Shown here one piece after another: positions 1-6,089 of a stretch of DNA of 16,800 nt. The stretch's first letter is position 1, and the number at the start of each line of letters is the position of its first letter. The position numbers and the translations under genes are program-made. The notes below the pieces were generated by a model. That model had not been told where the DNA came from, searched no databases, and saw only the letters and a program-made list of their open reading frames with translations. Origin of the DNA: Deltaproteobacteria bacterium (lineage in GTDB: Bacteria > Bdellovibrionota_C > UBA2361 > JAAYZI01); contig JAAYZI010000242.1 of NCBI GenBank assembly GCA_012514925.1, forward strand, positions 1 through 16,800, written 5' to 3'.

Positions 1-66
1 TAGCTCAGCTGGTAGAGCATCTCATTCGTAATGAGAGGGTCACGTGTTCGATTCACGTAGTTGGCT
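1..66 (+). tRNA. tRNA-Thr (anticodon CGU), 5' end cut off by the window
   Basis: The cloverleaf can be read directly. The D-arm GCTC/GAGC pairs at 3-6 and 15-18. The anticodon stem TCTCA/TGAGA encloses the loop TTCGTAA, giving anticodon CGT at 27-29. The variable loop is 37-41. The T-stem ACGTG/CACGT (42-46, 54-58) encloses TTCGATT. The 3' acceptor strand AGTTGGC is 59-65 and the discriminator T is 66. The first seven acceptor bases (expected GCCAACT) lie before the window. No CCA follows, so the 3' CCA must be added by nucleotidyltransferase. All visible stems are intact, so the gene is probably functional. Confidence 0.9.
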
Positions 67-174
67 TTGGTTTTTCTTTGATACTTCAAAAGTCGGGTTT
101 TGAGTCAGTTTTGTGTCAGTTCATTAATTGACTGCTTATTGGTTTCTAACTCATTGGCCCGACAATAGTTTTGG

Positions 175-240
175 ACTACGAGTTGGACGAGCATCTCATT
201 CGTAATCACTAGGTCACGCGTTCGATTCGCGTCAACGGCT
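175..240 (+). pseudogene. Degenerate tRNA-Thr(CGU)-like copy
   Basis: This stretch aligns without gaps to the tRNA-Thr gene at a constant offset of 174 bp. Eighteen bases around the D-arm end and anticodon (15-32 and 189-206) are identical. The T-arm is intact, with a matched pair change (T-A at 45/55 becomes C-G at 219/229). The rest is broken. The 3' side of the anticodon stem reads TCACT instead of TGAGA, the 5' D-stem reads TACG opposite GAGC, and the bases at 168-174 cannot pair with the 3' acceptor strand CAACGGC. I read it as a decayed tandem duplicate; a leftover recombination or attachment repeat is the alternative. The 67-174 interval holds nothing else I recognise. Confidence 0.75.
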
Positions 241-262
241 TATCAAGTCTTAACTCACGCAC

Positions 263-1045
263 CTAAAGCAGCTGGGCTTCCGGCACGAGTTGCAGGATGC
301 CGTCGAGGTAGCGCTGTATTACCGTAAAAAATGCCCAGTCTCCGATCGCGCACTTTGCGCTGGTGCCTGAGGAAACAATACCGGCAATGCCCATGCCGAT
401 TAGCTCGCCCGAACTACCTCTTACCACTTGAAGCATCGGGCCCCCTGAATCGCCGAAGCAAACATTACTGTTCCTTCCATCAAAGCGGGTGATTAAATGC
501 AGATACGTCACCTTAAAAATTTCTGTTTCTCCGATGCGCAAAGTCCCATAAGAACCACTATCGGCATTTTCCAAGCCGAAGCCAGCCAACCACACCTTCT
601 CACCCGGTTTAGGTAGCGCGCTCGAAATCAAGGGCAGGGCAGGACGTCCAAGCGCAGCGTCGGTGATTACCACCGCCATATCGTTGTACACGCCTAGAAT
701 TGGCAGAGCCAGATAACCTTTGGCGATATGGATCGACTCGACCTGAAAAACCGGCCCGTCCTGCCCGTCAGTTTGGATGTAAACCGCCTGCACCCCTTTG
801 ACGCAGTGAGCCGCGGTGATTACCGCTTTTTTTCCGATCACAGTGCCGGTACAGCCGTTAAACCGATCCTCTCCGATTTTTGCGATTACCTTTACAATCC
901 ATGGGAACTCGGCTTGGTCAGCTTCGTTACCGTTGATAATTCGGCTGTGTGTGGCCGCCTCCGGCGCGCTATATTGATCACCTTCGCCGCAAGCTAAAAG
1001 AAAAACACAAGAGAATAAAACTAAGATCATCCCTGATCGTTTCAT
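263..1045 (-). CDS. Trypsin-fold (S1 family) serine protease, probable lipoprotein
   Basis: A 260-residue secreted serine endopeptidase of the chymotrypsin/trypsin family. A hydrophobic signal (about 3-18) ends in the lipobox LLAC with Cys19, so the mature enzyme is probably lipid-anchored. The mature catalytic domain should start at the IINGNEA motif (36-42), the usual zymogen cleavage point after Arg35. The catalytic triad is visible: His80 in TAAHC, Asp122 in YNDMAVV, Ser200 in GDSGGP. Cys65/Cys81 and Cys196/Cys232 match two conserved disulfides. The residue six before the catalytic Ser (trypsin Asp189) is Asn194, so trypsin-like Arg/Lys preference is not expected. The start is supported by GAGG about 9 bases upstream. 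It stands alone, 147 bp downstream of argF on the same strand. The physiological substrate is unknown. Confidence 0.9.
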   Translation of the reverse strand: MKRSGMILVLFSCVFLLACGEGDQYSAPEAATHSRIINGNEADQAEFPWIVKVIAKIGEDRFNGCTGTVIGKKAVITAAHCVKGVQAVYIQTDGQDGPVFQVESIHIAKGYLALPILGVYNDMAVVITDAALGRPALPLISSALPKPGEKVWLAGFGLENADSGSYGTLRIGETEIFKVTYLHLITRFDGRNSNVCFGDSGGPMLQVVRGSSGELIGMGIAGIVSSGTSAKCAIGDWAFFTVIQRYLDGILQLVPEAQLL

Positions 1046-1192
1046 GGCAAAACCTCGTGGTGGAAACCCAAATCCCTGCGACCTTACAGGCTCGCAACGA
1101 AACCTTTTCGTATCATCCCCTGTAACTGTTATGGATACCTATCCGGCTTGGGTTGCAGGTGGGGAATTTAAGAAGAATAAGTGTTCGCTTGG

Positions 1193-2134
1193 CTAAGCAG
1201 ATTCCAACATCAGCGCTAGCAGCGCCTTGGCTACGTGCAGGCGGCACTCTGCCTGATCAAAGACAACCGACTGAGGAGAGTCAATGACCTCATCTGTTAC
1301 TTCTTCACCGCGGTGCGCCGGCAGACAGTGCATAAAAACAGCATCGGGTTTAGCCAGGCGCATCAGATCCGAGTTAACCTGGTAAGTTTGAAAGAGTTGG
1401 CTACGAAGATCTTTTTCAGCTTCCTGCCCCATGGAAACGAAGGTGTCTGTGTAGACGGCGTCTGCATCGCAAAGAGCTTGGCTCGGCTCAGTTACAAACT
1501 CCAGGTGGGATCCGCTGCTGTTTGCAAAGTTTCTGGCCACATTGATTTCATCTTCTGGGATCTGATGAGTTGTTGGAGAGGCACACGCAAAATTTATTCC
1601 TGCCAAGGCGCAAATCTGGCAGAGCGAGGTGGCGACATTATTACCATCACCGATGTAAGCCACCTTGACTTGGGCCAAGTCGCCTTTCTTAAGGCGGAGT
1701 GTCATTAGATCAGCCAAGGCTTGAGTGGGATGGTGACGGTCGCAGAGGGCATTAATCACCGGGATAGAGATGGAGCGGTGCAGCTCAACAATTGAGTCAT
1801 GATTGTACACTCTAGCGATGATTAGGTCGGAAAAGCGCTCCAAGTTTCGTCCAATATCTGGAATAGATTCTCGGCCGCGCTCATTATTGCCGCTGGCTAG
1901 GATTTGAGAGCTCGATAAAAATATAGGAGTGGCCCCCAACGATGTAGCCGCTACTTCAAAAGCCATTTTGGTGCGAAGCGAGGGCTTTTCAAAAACAAGC
2001 GCCACTACTTTTCCGCAAAGCAGCCCCTCGTGTCGTAGCCCCTTATGGTGCTTCTCTCGAAAGCTGGAGGCTCTAGCCATAATGAGCTCCAGGTCGGACC
2101 TGGAGATATCAGAGATAGTGCGTAAGCTGCGCAT
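1193..2134 (-). CDS. argF: Ornithine carbamoyltransferase
   Basis: Cytosolic enzyme making citrulline from ornithine and carbamoyl phosphate in arginine biosynthesis. Its 313 residues are normal for the family. The carbamoyl-phosphate loop reads SLRTK (52-56), where many relatives have STRTR. HPTQ is at 135-138, a Rossmann-like GDGNN segment at 162-166, the ornithine-binding loop D-x-x-x-SMG at 230-236, and HCLPAHRGEEV at 269-279 with the expected Cys270. The SMG loop argues against N-acetyl- or N-succinylornithine transcarbamylase, which lack it. AAGGA about 8 bases before ATG supports the start. The upstream lipoprotein gene ends 39 bp away on the same strand, so the two may be cotranscribed, though nothing links their functions. 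No other arginine gene is in view. Confidence 0.93.
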   Translation of the reverse strand: MRSLRTISDISRSDLELIMARASSFREKHHKGLRHEGLLCGKVVALVFEKPSLRTKMAFEVAATSLGATPIFLSSSQILASGNNERGRESIPDIGRNLERFSDLIIARVYNHDSIVELHRSISIPVINALCDRHHPTQALADLMTLRLKKGDLAQVKVAYIGDGNNVATSLCQICALAGINFACASPTTHQIPEDEINVARNFANSSGSHLEFVTEPSQALCDADAVYTDTFVSMGQEAEKDLRSQLFQTYQVNSDLMRLAKPDAVFMHCLPAHRGEEVTDEVIDSPQSVVFDQAECRLHVAKALLALMLESA

Positions 2135-2173
2135 TAACGTGGTCCTTGGGGTGTACGCCTCAAATCCAAGTCG

Positions 2174-2809
2174 TTACCTTCTGTTCTTTCTTTTTTTGTC
2201 TCCTTTGGCCTTTTGTGCAGCGTTTCCGCCCCTTTTCCCCTGTTTATCAGGGTTTTTCTTCCCGGGCCTGACGACTACTACGTCATTTGCCTGCTTTTTC
2301 TTTCCTGGTGCCGGCTTAGACGGCTTGGGTGGTCTGGGCGGCCTGGGCGGATGCGCATTTTGTGGTTTGTTTTTTGGACCCTTCTTGGGCTTATCTTTGT
2401 TCTTATCGGGTTGTTTGCCTTTCCCCTTATTGTGCCCCCAATTTGGCGGGGGCTTGGGGGCCTTACGCTTTTGGGCTTCGATGCGGCGACGAAGCTCCTC
2501 TTGTTCCCAGCGCAGCTTAGTTAACTCCTGTTCAAGCGCTTCTCTGCGGCGACGCTCTTGTTCAGAGACATGAGACTGATTTCGGATTTTGCGCTTCTCC
2601 TTTTCTAGCTGGTTTTCCAGATCCTCGATGCGGTTATGGATCTGCCTGTCGCGTCTACGCGCTTCCCAGTAGTTGTCATGAGAATAGCCATAGTAGTTGT
2701 AGCTGCTTCCGTATCCGTACCCGCCGTAGGGGTCGTAAGAAGAGGTATCCTCAAGTGGCAGGCCGCAGGCGCACAATCCAATTAGGGCTAAAATCAAAAT
2801 CTTAGGCAT
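2174..2809 (-). CDS. Unrecognised lipoprotein: Tyr/Gly-rich segment, coiled coil, basic Lys/Pro tail
   Basis: I do not recognise a family. I start it at the ATG at 2809 (211 residues) because GGAGA sits 5 bases upstream and a hydrophobic signal follows (residues 3-13) with a lipobox LCAC and Cys15. The frame stays open to 3016, but that extension has no signal and no good ribosome site. After the lipid-anchor Cys come a Tyr/Gly-rich stretch (25-47), a charged helical segment of coiled-coil type (about 50-116, Glu/Arg/Lys/Gln-rich with spaced Leu and Ile), and a strongly basic low-complexity tail (117-211) with PPRPPRPP-type and GKGK-type runs. The tail could bind anionic polymers such as nucleic acid, LPS or peptidoglycan; that is inference from composition only. 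argF follows after 39 bp. Confidence 0.75.
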   Translation of the reverse strand: MPKILILALIGLCACGLPLEDTSSYDPYGGYGYGSSYNYYGYSHDNYWEARRRDRQIHNRIEDLENQLEKEKRKIRNQSHVSEQERRRREALEQELTKLRWEQEELRRRIEAQKRKAPKPPPNWGHNKGKGKQPDKNKDKPKKGPKNKPQNAHPPRPPRPPKPSKPAPGKKKQANDVVVVRPGKKNPDKQGKRGGNAAQKAKGDKKRKNRR

Positions 2810-2833
2810 ACTTTCTCCATTTAAGAGCAGCCA

Positions 2834-2861
2834 AATATAGGGTCCTATAATAACTTCGCAA
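2834..2861 (-). promoter_or_regulatory. Predicted promoter of the lipoprotein gene with an operator-like inverted repeat
   Basis: On the minus strand, TTGCGA (2856-2861) and TATATT (2834-2839) are separated by 16 bp, a fair sigma-70-type promoter. The predicted transcript start is near 2827, giving a leader of about 18 nt that includes the GGAGA ribosome site before ATG 2809. A perfect dyad TATAGG-GT-CCTATA (plus strand, 2836-2849) overlaps the -10 box and spacer, where a repressor could sit. The promoter is a pattern match only. Confidence 0.45.
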
Positions 2862-2981
2862 TAACCTGCCGATTGCACAAGCACCCCGCAAGGCCGACAT
2901 TGCTTGTGGTAGGATGCTGCAACAGTTGTCGCAGGAGCAAAGAGATAGTGGGTTGTTACAGAATCTGTATCCGGTATCCGT

Positions 2982-3036
2982 TCACATGAATAATAAATTA
3001 GGTGATAACAATGCATTACTAGTGCGATTATTATGA
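2982..3036 (-). repeat. Intergenic repeat block 2, copy A
   Basis: Read on the minus strand, this 55-bp segment matches 13053-13107 (plus strand) at 50 of 55 positions with no gaps. The first 21 bases are identical. Two of the five differences fall symmetrically in an 8-bp palindrome: AATGCATT here, AACGCGTT in the other copy. Weaker similarity continues about 9 bases past the end. No coding frame is shared. Its partner block 1 lies 164 bp to the right in the same order and orientation as in copy B. Confidence 0.85.
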
Positions 3037-3060
3037 AAAAAATGGCCTCCGGTTACCGGA
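3036..3060 (-). terminator. Candidate intrinsic terminator of the sulfate operon
   Basis: On the minus strand TCCGG-TAA-CCGGA (3060 to 3048) forms a short GC-rich hairpin, followed after five bases by seven T (3042 to 3036). It lies about 235 nt past the cysA stop, further than usual, and the gap between stem and T-run is longer than in typical terminators. Confidence 0.35.
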
Positions 3061-3200
3061 ATCTTATGTAAGTAATGGAAGGAACGTCTTGGAAAGATTT
3101 GTAAAATTGTATCTGTTAGCCGTTTGCATGCGAATATTACTTTCTCTGGAGAAAGAGAAATTTTACCGCTCAGGCAGAAAACAAAAATTGCATGACTAAT

Positions 3201-3227
3201 TAATCAATTCCGTACGTGAACGGTTAC
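3201..3227 (-). repeat. Intergenic repeat block 1, copy A, with operator-like dyad
   Basis: Read on the minus strand, this 27-bp segment matches 13000-13026 (plus strand) at 24 of 27 positions; the first 13 and last 11 bases are identical. On the plus strand it contains GTGAACGGTTAC (3216-3227). The wider TACGTGAACGGTTACGTA (3213-3230) is a near-palindrome centred on CG, with 7 of 9 half-site positions symmetric. It also sits in the loop of a longer AATCAATT/AATTGATT dyad at 3202-3239, which the other copy lacks. Confidence 0.75.
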
Positions 3228-3293
3228 GTAAAATTGATTTTGAGCGCGCTCTTTTTGGTCTTTTCGGCGCAAGTTCAAAAGCGAAGTAGGGGA

Positions 3294-5198
3294 TTAATCT
3301 ACGTCTGGTACCATTGGTACTATCAAGACGGAGCAATCAGTTAGGGTTACGATGCGGCTGACCAGGTCGTCTGCACTGCGGACGGAGCTCGATCCGCTGG
3401 CTCCAAGAATGACTAGATCATGTTTGCCTGTCTCGATCTCGTTTAGGATTGACGGCATCACTGGTTCCTGACCGATCTTGATCTCGTTTGGGACATCATA
3501 GGCGCTTAACATTTCTCGCGCCTGTTCTAAATGGTGTCTGGCGCGCTTGACCTCTTCCTCAGAAGCTTTGCTATGTGCGGCGTGAAAAATAGTAGTAAAG
3601 GCATGAATGTGACGAGCAAGGCGTGCGCCGAAGCGAACATCTGTTTTGCCGGGTTCCCCGGCGGCGGTGCAGATTAACATTCGCCTGATGGAGCTACTTG
3701 CGGAAGAGGCCAGTAGCACCGGCACGCCACTCTGGATCAAAAGCCGACGAGTAAGTTGGGTGACCCTACGCACGCCTTCCTGGTCGGATTGCGGGGGGCG
3801 GCCGATAATCACTAAATCATAGTATCCCTCCTGCACTTCCCTGGTAATTTCGCGCCCGCCCTGTGCCGGGCGCAGACGGGTTTCAAAGCGCGGTTCCCCA
3901 TGGGGCGTAATGTTCTGTAGGAGAAGCTGGAGTTCCTGTTGAACGGCTTCAACAGCGTCATCCGGAGCGAGGCTTTTTAGTAAAGTGGTGGTGCCGTGCG
4001 AGGCCAGGCCCAGTAGTTTGGCCATCTGCACCGCGCTAAGACCTGGCTGCGCGCGGTCAAATACGGCCAAAAATTTTAGCGCGCTCGGATCAAGCACGTG
4101 AAAGTTTGAGAGTCCGATCCAGCGCAGGTCCCCAAGAGCAGCATCGTTGGAGCCTCCATTGCTGCGGCTTTCTTGCGTGGCTTCAATGTTTGCAAAGCGC
4201 TGCCCGTAAGCTAGAGCCGGTGCAGCCGGCCGCACGCCCTGCAACGTCTCCAGTTCAAAGCGTAACTTTTCGACTGGACCGGTAAAAGTCTTCAGGGTTA
4301 CACGCCCCTGGCCAATTGTGACTACATCCGTAGAGGCCGCAAAGGGTTCGGGTTGGTGCTTTACAGTTTCCGGGCGGAATAGAATTCTAACGGGCGCGCC
4401 CTCTTCGTGGACGGGTGCCCCAGGTGGAAATGGTAGCACCGCAGCGCCTAGACGGATGCGGCCCTTGTCAGAGCGGCCGACCATGACGTTGCCGCCCCCC
4501 AAAAAAGCGGCGACAAATTCGGTGTGCGGCTTGTAGTAAAGTTCTTGGGGAGAGCCGCTTTCAAGTAATCGGCCGCGTTCCAGAACAGCGACGCGATCCC
4601 CCAGCTCGAAAGCCTCCTCTTGGTCGTGTGTTACTAATATAGTGGTGACCCCTATCTGGCGCTGGATCTCTTTAAGACTGCGGCGTAGCTGGCAGCGGAT
4701 TTTTAGATCAAGCGCGCCGAAGGGTTCGTCCAAAAGTAACACCGCGGGTTCATAGGCGAGGGCGCGGGCCAGGGCTACGCGCTGGCGTTGTCCTCCTGAG
4801 AGCTGGTTGGGCATGCGCCCTCCCAGTCCGCCCAGACCGACCAATTCAAGGAGAAATTCACGTCTGCGTCTGCGCTCTGCGCGGGACACTTTTCTAATCT
4901 TCAATCCGAACTCGACATTTTCGGCTACGGTCATATGGCGGAAAATGGCGTAGTTTTGGAACACGAACCCAATGCCGCGGAGTTGTGGCGGCAGATCAGT
5001 TACGTCTTTACCCTGCAACTTAACTCGGCCGCTCTCGGGCGCAATCAGACCAGCTATAATCCGCAGGACCGTGCTTTTACCGCTACCGCTACTACCAAGC
5101 AGCACAAAGAGCTCACCGTCTTCTACTTCCAGCGAAACTTGGTTTACGACCAGCTGCTCGCCAAAGCGTTTGGAGATATTTGATAAGACTATTGCCAT
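3294..5198 (-). CDS. cysA: Sulfate ABC transporter ATPase CysA fused to two C-terminal Usp-like modules
   Basis: Cytoplasmic motor subunit of the sulfate/thiosulfate importer. Residues 1-235 are a full ABC ATPase: Walker A GSSGSGKST (35-43), Q-loop Gln81, signature LSGGQ (133-137), Walker B VLLLDE (153-158), switch His190. A TOBE-like region follows (about 236-330). Ordinary CysA stops near 350 residues; this one runs to 634. The extension has two alpha/beta modules of universal-stress-protein type: about 372-498, with a DLVIIG strand and a GVPVLLA end, and about 503-634, with RRMLIC, DLVILGASG and CSVLIVP. The second keeps the first two glycines of the Usp ATP motif G-x2-G-x9-G-(S/T) but has Leu at the third; the first is more degenerate. 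The frame is continuous, with no sign of a sequencing join. The only start is the ATG 20 nt after cysW; it has no Shine-Dalgarno and a T8 tract in the gap. Confidence 0.9.
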   Translation of the reverse strand: MAIVLSNISKRFGEQLVVNQVSLEVEDGELFVLLGSSGSGKSTVLRIIAGLIAPESGRVKLQGKDVTDLPPQLRGIGFVFQNYAIFRHMTVAENVEFGLKIRKVSRAERRRRREFLLELVGLGGLGGRMPNQLSGGQRQRVALARALAYEPAVLLLDEPFGALDLKIRCQLRRSLKEIQRQIGVTTILVTHDQEEAFELGDRVAVLERGRLLESGSPQELYYKPHTEFVAAFLGGGNVMVGRSDKGRIRLGAAVLPFPPGAPVHEEGAPVRILFRPETVKHQPEPFAASTDVVTIGQGRVTLKTFTGPVEKLRFELETLQGVRPAAPALAYGQRFANIEATQESRSNGGSNDAALGDLRWIGLSNFHVLDPSALKFLAVFDRAQPGLSAVQMAKLLGLASHGTTTLLKSLAPDDAVEAVQQELQLLLQNITPHGEPRFETRLRPAQGGREITREVQEGYYDLVIIGRPPQSDQEGVRRVTQLTRRLLIQSGVPVLLASSASSSIRRMLICTAAGEPGKTDVRFGARLARHIHAFTTIFHAAHSKASEEEVKRARHHLEQAREMLSAYDVPNEIKIGQEPVMPSILNEIETGKHDLVILGASGSSSVRSADDLVSRIVTLTDCSVLIVPMVPDVD

Positions 5199-5218
5199 AA
5201 GTTTCTAAAAAAAAGCGA

Positions 5219-6088
5219 TTAAGAGTTCCCTTTGCTGTATTTCCACTCCACCACAGCCTTAGCCACCAAAGTCACTATTGCTAGAAGCGCCAAGAGCGAA
5301 GAGACTGCAAAGGCGGCAGTGAAATTGTATTCGTTGTAAAGAACTTCTATGTGCAGCGGTAGGGTGTTGGTAAGCCCGCGGATGTGTCCAGAGACTACTG
5401 AGACCGCTCCAAATTCCCCCATGGCGCGCGCGTTGCAAAGAATAACTCCGTAAAGCAGCGCCCACTTTATGTTTGGCAGGGTGATCAGGAAAAAGGTGTG
5501 CCAACCTGAGGCTCCCATAGTAAGCGCCGCTTCTTCCTCTGCGCTTCCCTGCTCCAGCATAACCGGCACCAACTCACGCGCTACGAAAGGTAGGGTTACA
5601 AAGGTGGTCGCGAGCACAATTCCGGCTGGTGCGAAGATGATTTGAATGCCAAGCGCTTCAATTATGGGGTGTAGGAGGCCGCGCTGTCCGTACAGTAGAA
5701 CAAAGATCATGCCTGCAATTACCGGAGAAACTGCCAGTGGAAGGTCGATCATAGTTAAGAGCACCTGCCGCCCTGGAAAATGGAAACGGGCGATCAGCCA
5801 GGCCGCCGAGATTCCAAAGATCAAATTAAGCGGTACTGCTATGGCGGCGGTAAAGAGAGTAAGACGTATCGCCGACAAAGTGTAAGTGTCAGAGAGAGCG
5901 CGAAAGTATACGTCAATGCCTTTTTCAAAGGCGTAGGTAAAAACGCAGAATAAGGGTACGAGCAGCACTAAGCTTAGGAAGATCAGTGCTACGCTGATTA
6001 ACAAGATCTGTACGGGCCGAGATTCGTTGCTGTAGTTGTTTACGGTGGCGCGACGGGCCAAGTCTGCGCTTGCTGCCATTGTCGTCAT
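5219..6088 (-). CDS. cysW: Sulfate ABC transporter permease CysW
   Basis: One of two inner-membrane permeases of the sulfate importer, 289 residues with about six hydrophobic segments. The first is about residues 28-52 and the last lies near the C-terminus. The ATPase-docking EAA loop is present as EEEAALTMGASGWHTFF followed by ITLP. The start is well supported: GGAGG lies six bases upstream, inside the end of cysT. The two genes are one base apart, so translation is probably coupled. It is followed after 20 nt by cysA. Confidence 0.93.
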   Translation of the reverse strand: MTTMAASADLARRATVNNYSNESRPVQILLISVALIFLSLVLLVPLFCVFTYAFEKGIDVYFRALSDTYTLSAIRLTLFTAAIAVPLNLIFGISAAWLIARFHFPGRQVLLTMIDLPLAVSPVIAGMIFVLLYGQRGLLHPIIEALGIQIIFAPAGIVLATTFVTLPFVARELVPVMLEQGSAEEEAALTMGASGWHTFFLITLPNIKWALLYGVILCNARAMGEFGAVSVVSGHIRGLTNTLPLHIEVLYNEYNFTAAFAVSSLLALLAIVTLVAKAVVEWKYSKGNS

Positions 6089-6089
6089 G

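Larger units (their letters stand above)
2810..3293. other. 484-bp non-coding region between the sulfate operon and the lipoprotein gene
   Basis: No convincing gene. From right to left it holds: an outer AATCAATT/AATTGATT dyad (3202-3239) enclosing repeat block 1; an AT-rich hairpin TTTCTCT-GGAGAA-AGAGAAA (3141-3160); a GC hairpin with a T-run (3036-3060, minus strand); repeat block 2 (2982-3036); an imperfect hairpin CTGCAAC-AGTT-GTCGCAG (6 of 7 pairs, just left of 2935); a hairpin CACAAGC/GCTTGTG (2876-2882 and 2902-2908); and the lipoprotein promoter. Much of this lies more than 100 bp upstream of the predicted promoter, so it is either a distal control region or a transcribed non-coding segment. 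Confidence 0.6.

Noticed and set aside
175..240. Second functional tRNA-Thr
   Set aside because: Acceptor, D and anticodon stems cannot form; only the T-arm survives.
1929..2573. Long plus-strand reading frame opposite the lipoprotein and argF genes
   Set aside because: It is the antisense of the Lys/Pro/Arg-rich coding sequence, is composed of Gly/Phe/Leu/Cys runs, has no domain and spans two well-supported minus-strand genes.
2810..3016. 69-residue N-terminal extension of the lipoprotein frame
   Set aside because: The extension would bury a clear signal peptide and lipobox, and it overlaps a promoter, hairpins and the conserved repeat block 2. ATG 2809 has a good ribosome site.
3141..3164. 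Plus-strand intrinsic terminator TTTCTCT-GGAGAA-AGAGAAA-TTTT
   Set aside because: The stem is AT-rich and no plus-strand gene ends here; it is listed only as a dyad in the intergenic region.
2982..3227. Repeat blocks as an insertion sequence or MITE
   Set aside because: No terminal inverted repeats, no target-site duplication and no transposase; spacing between the blocks differs between copies.
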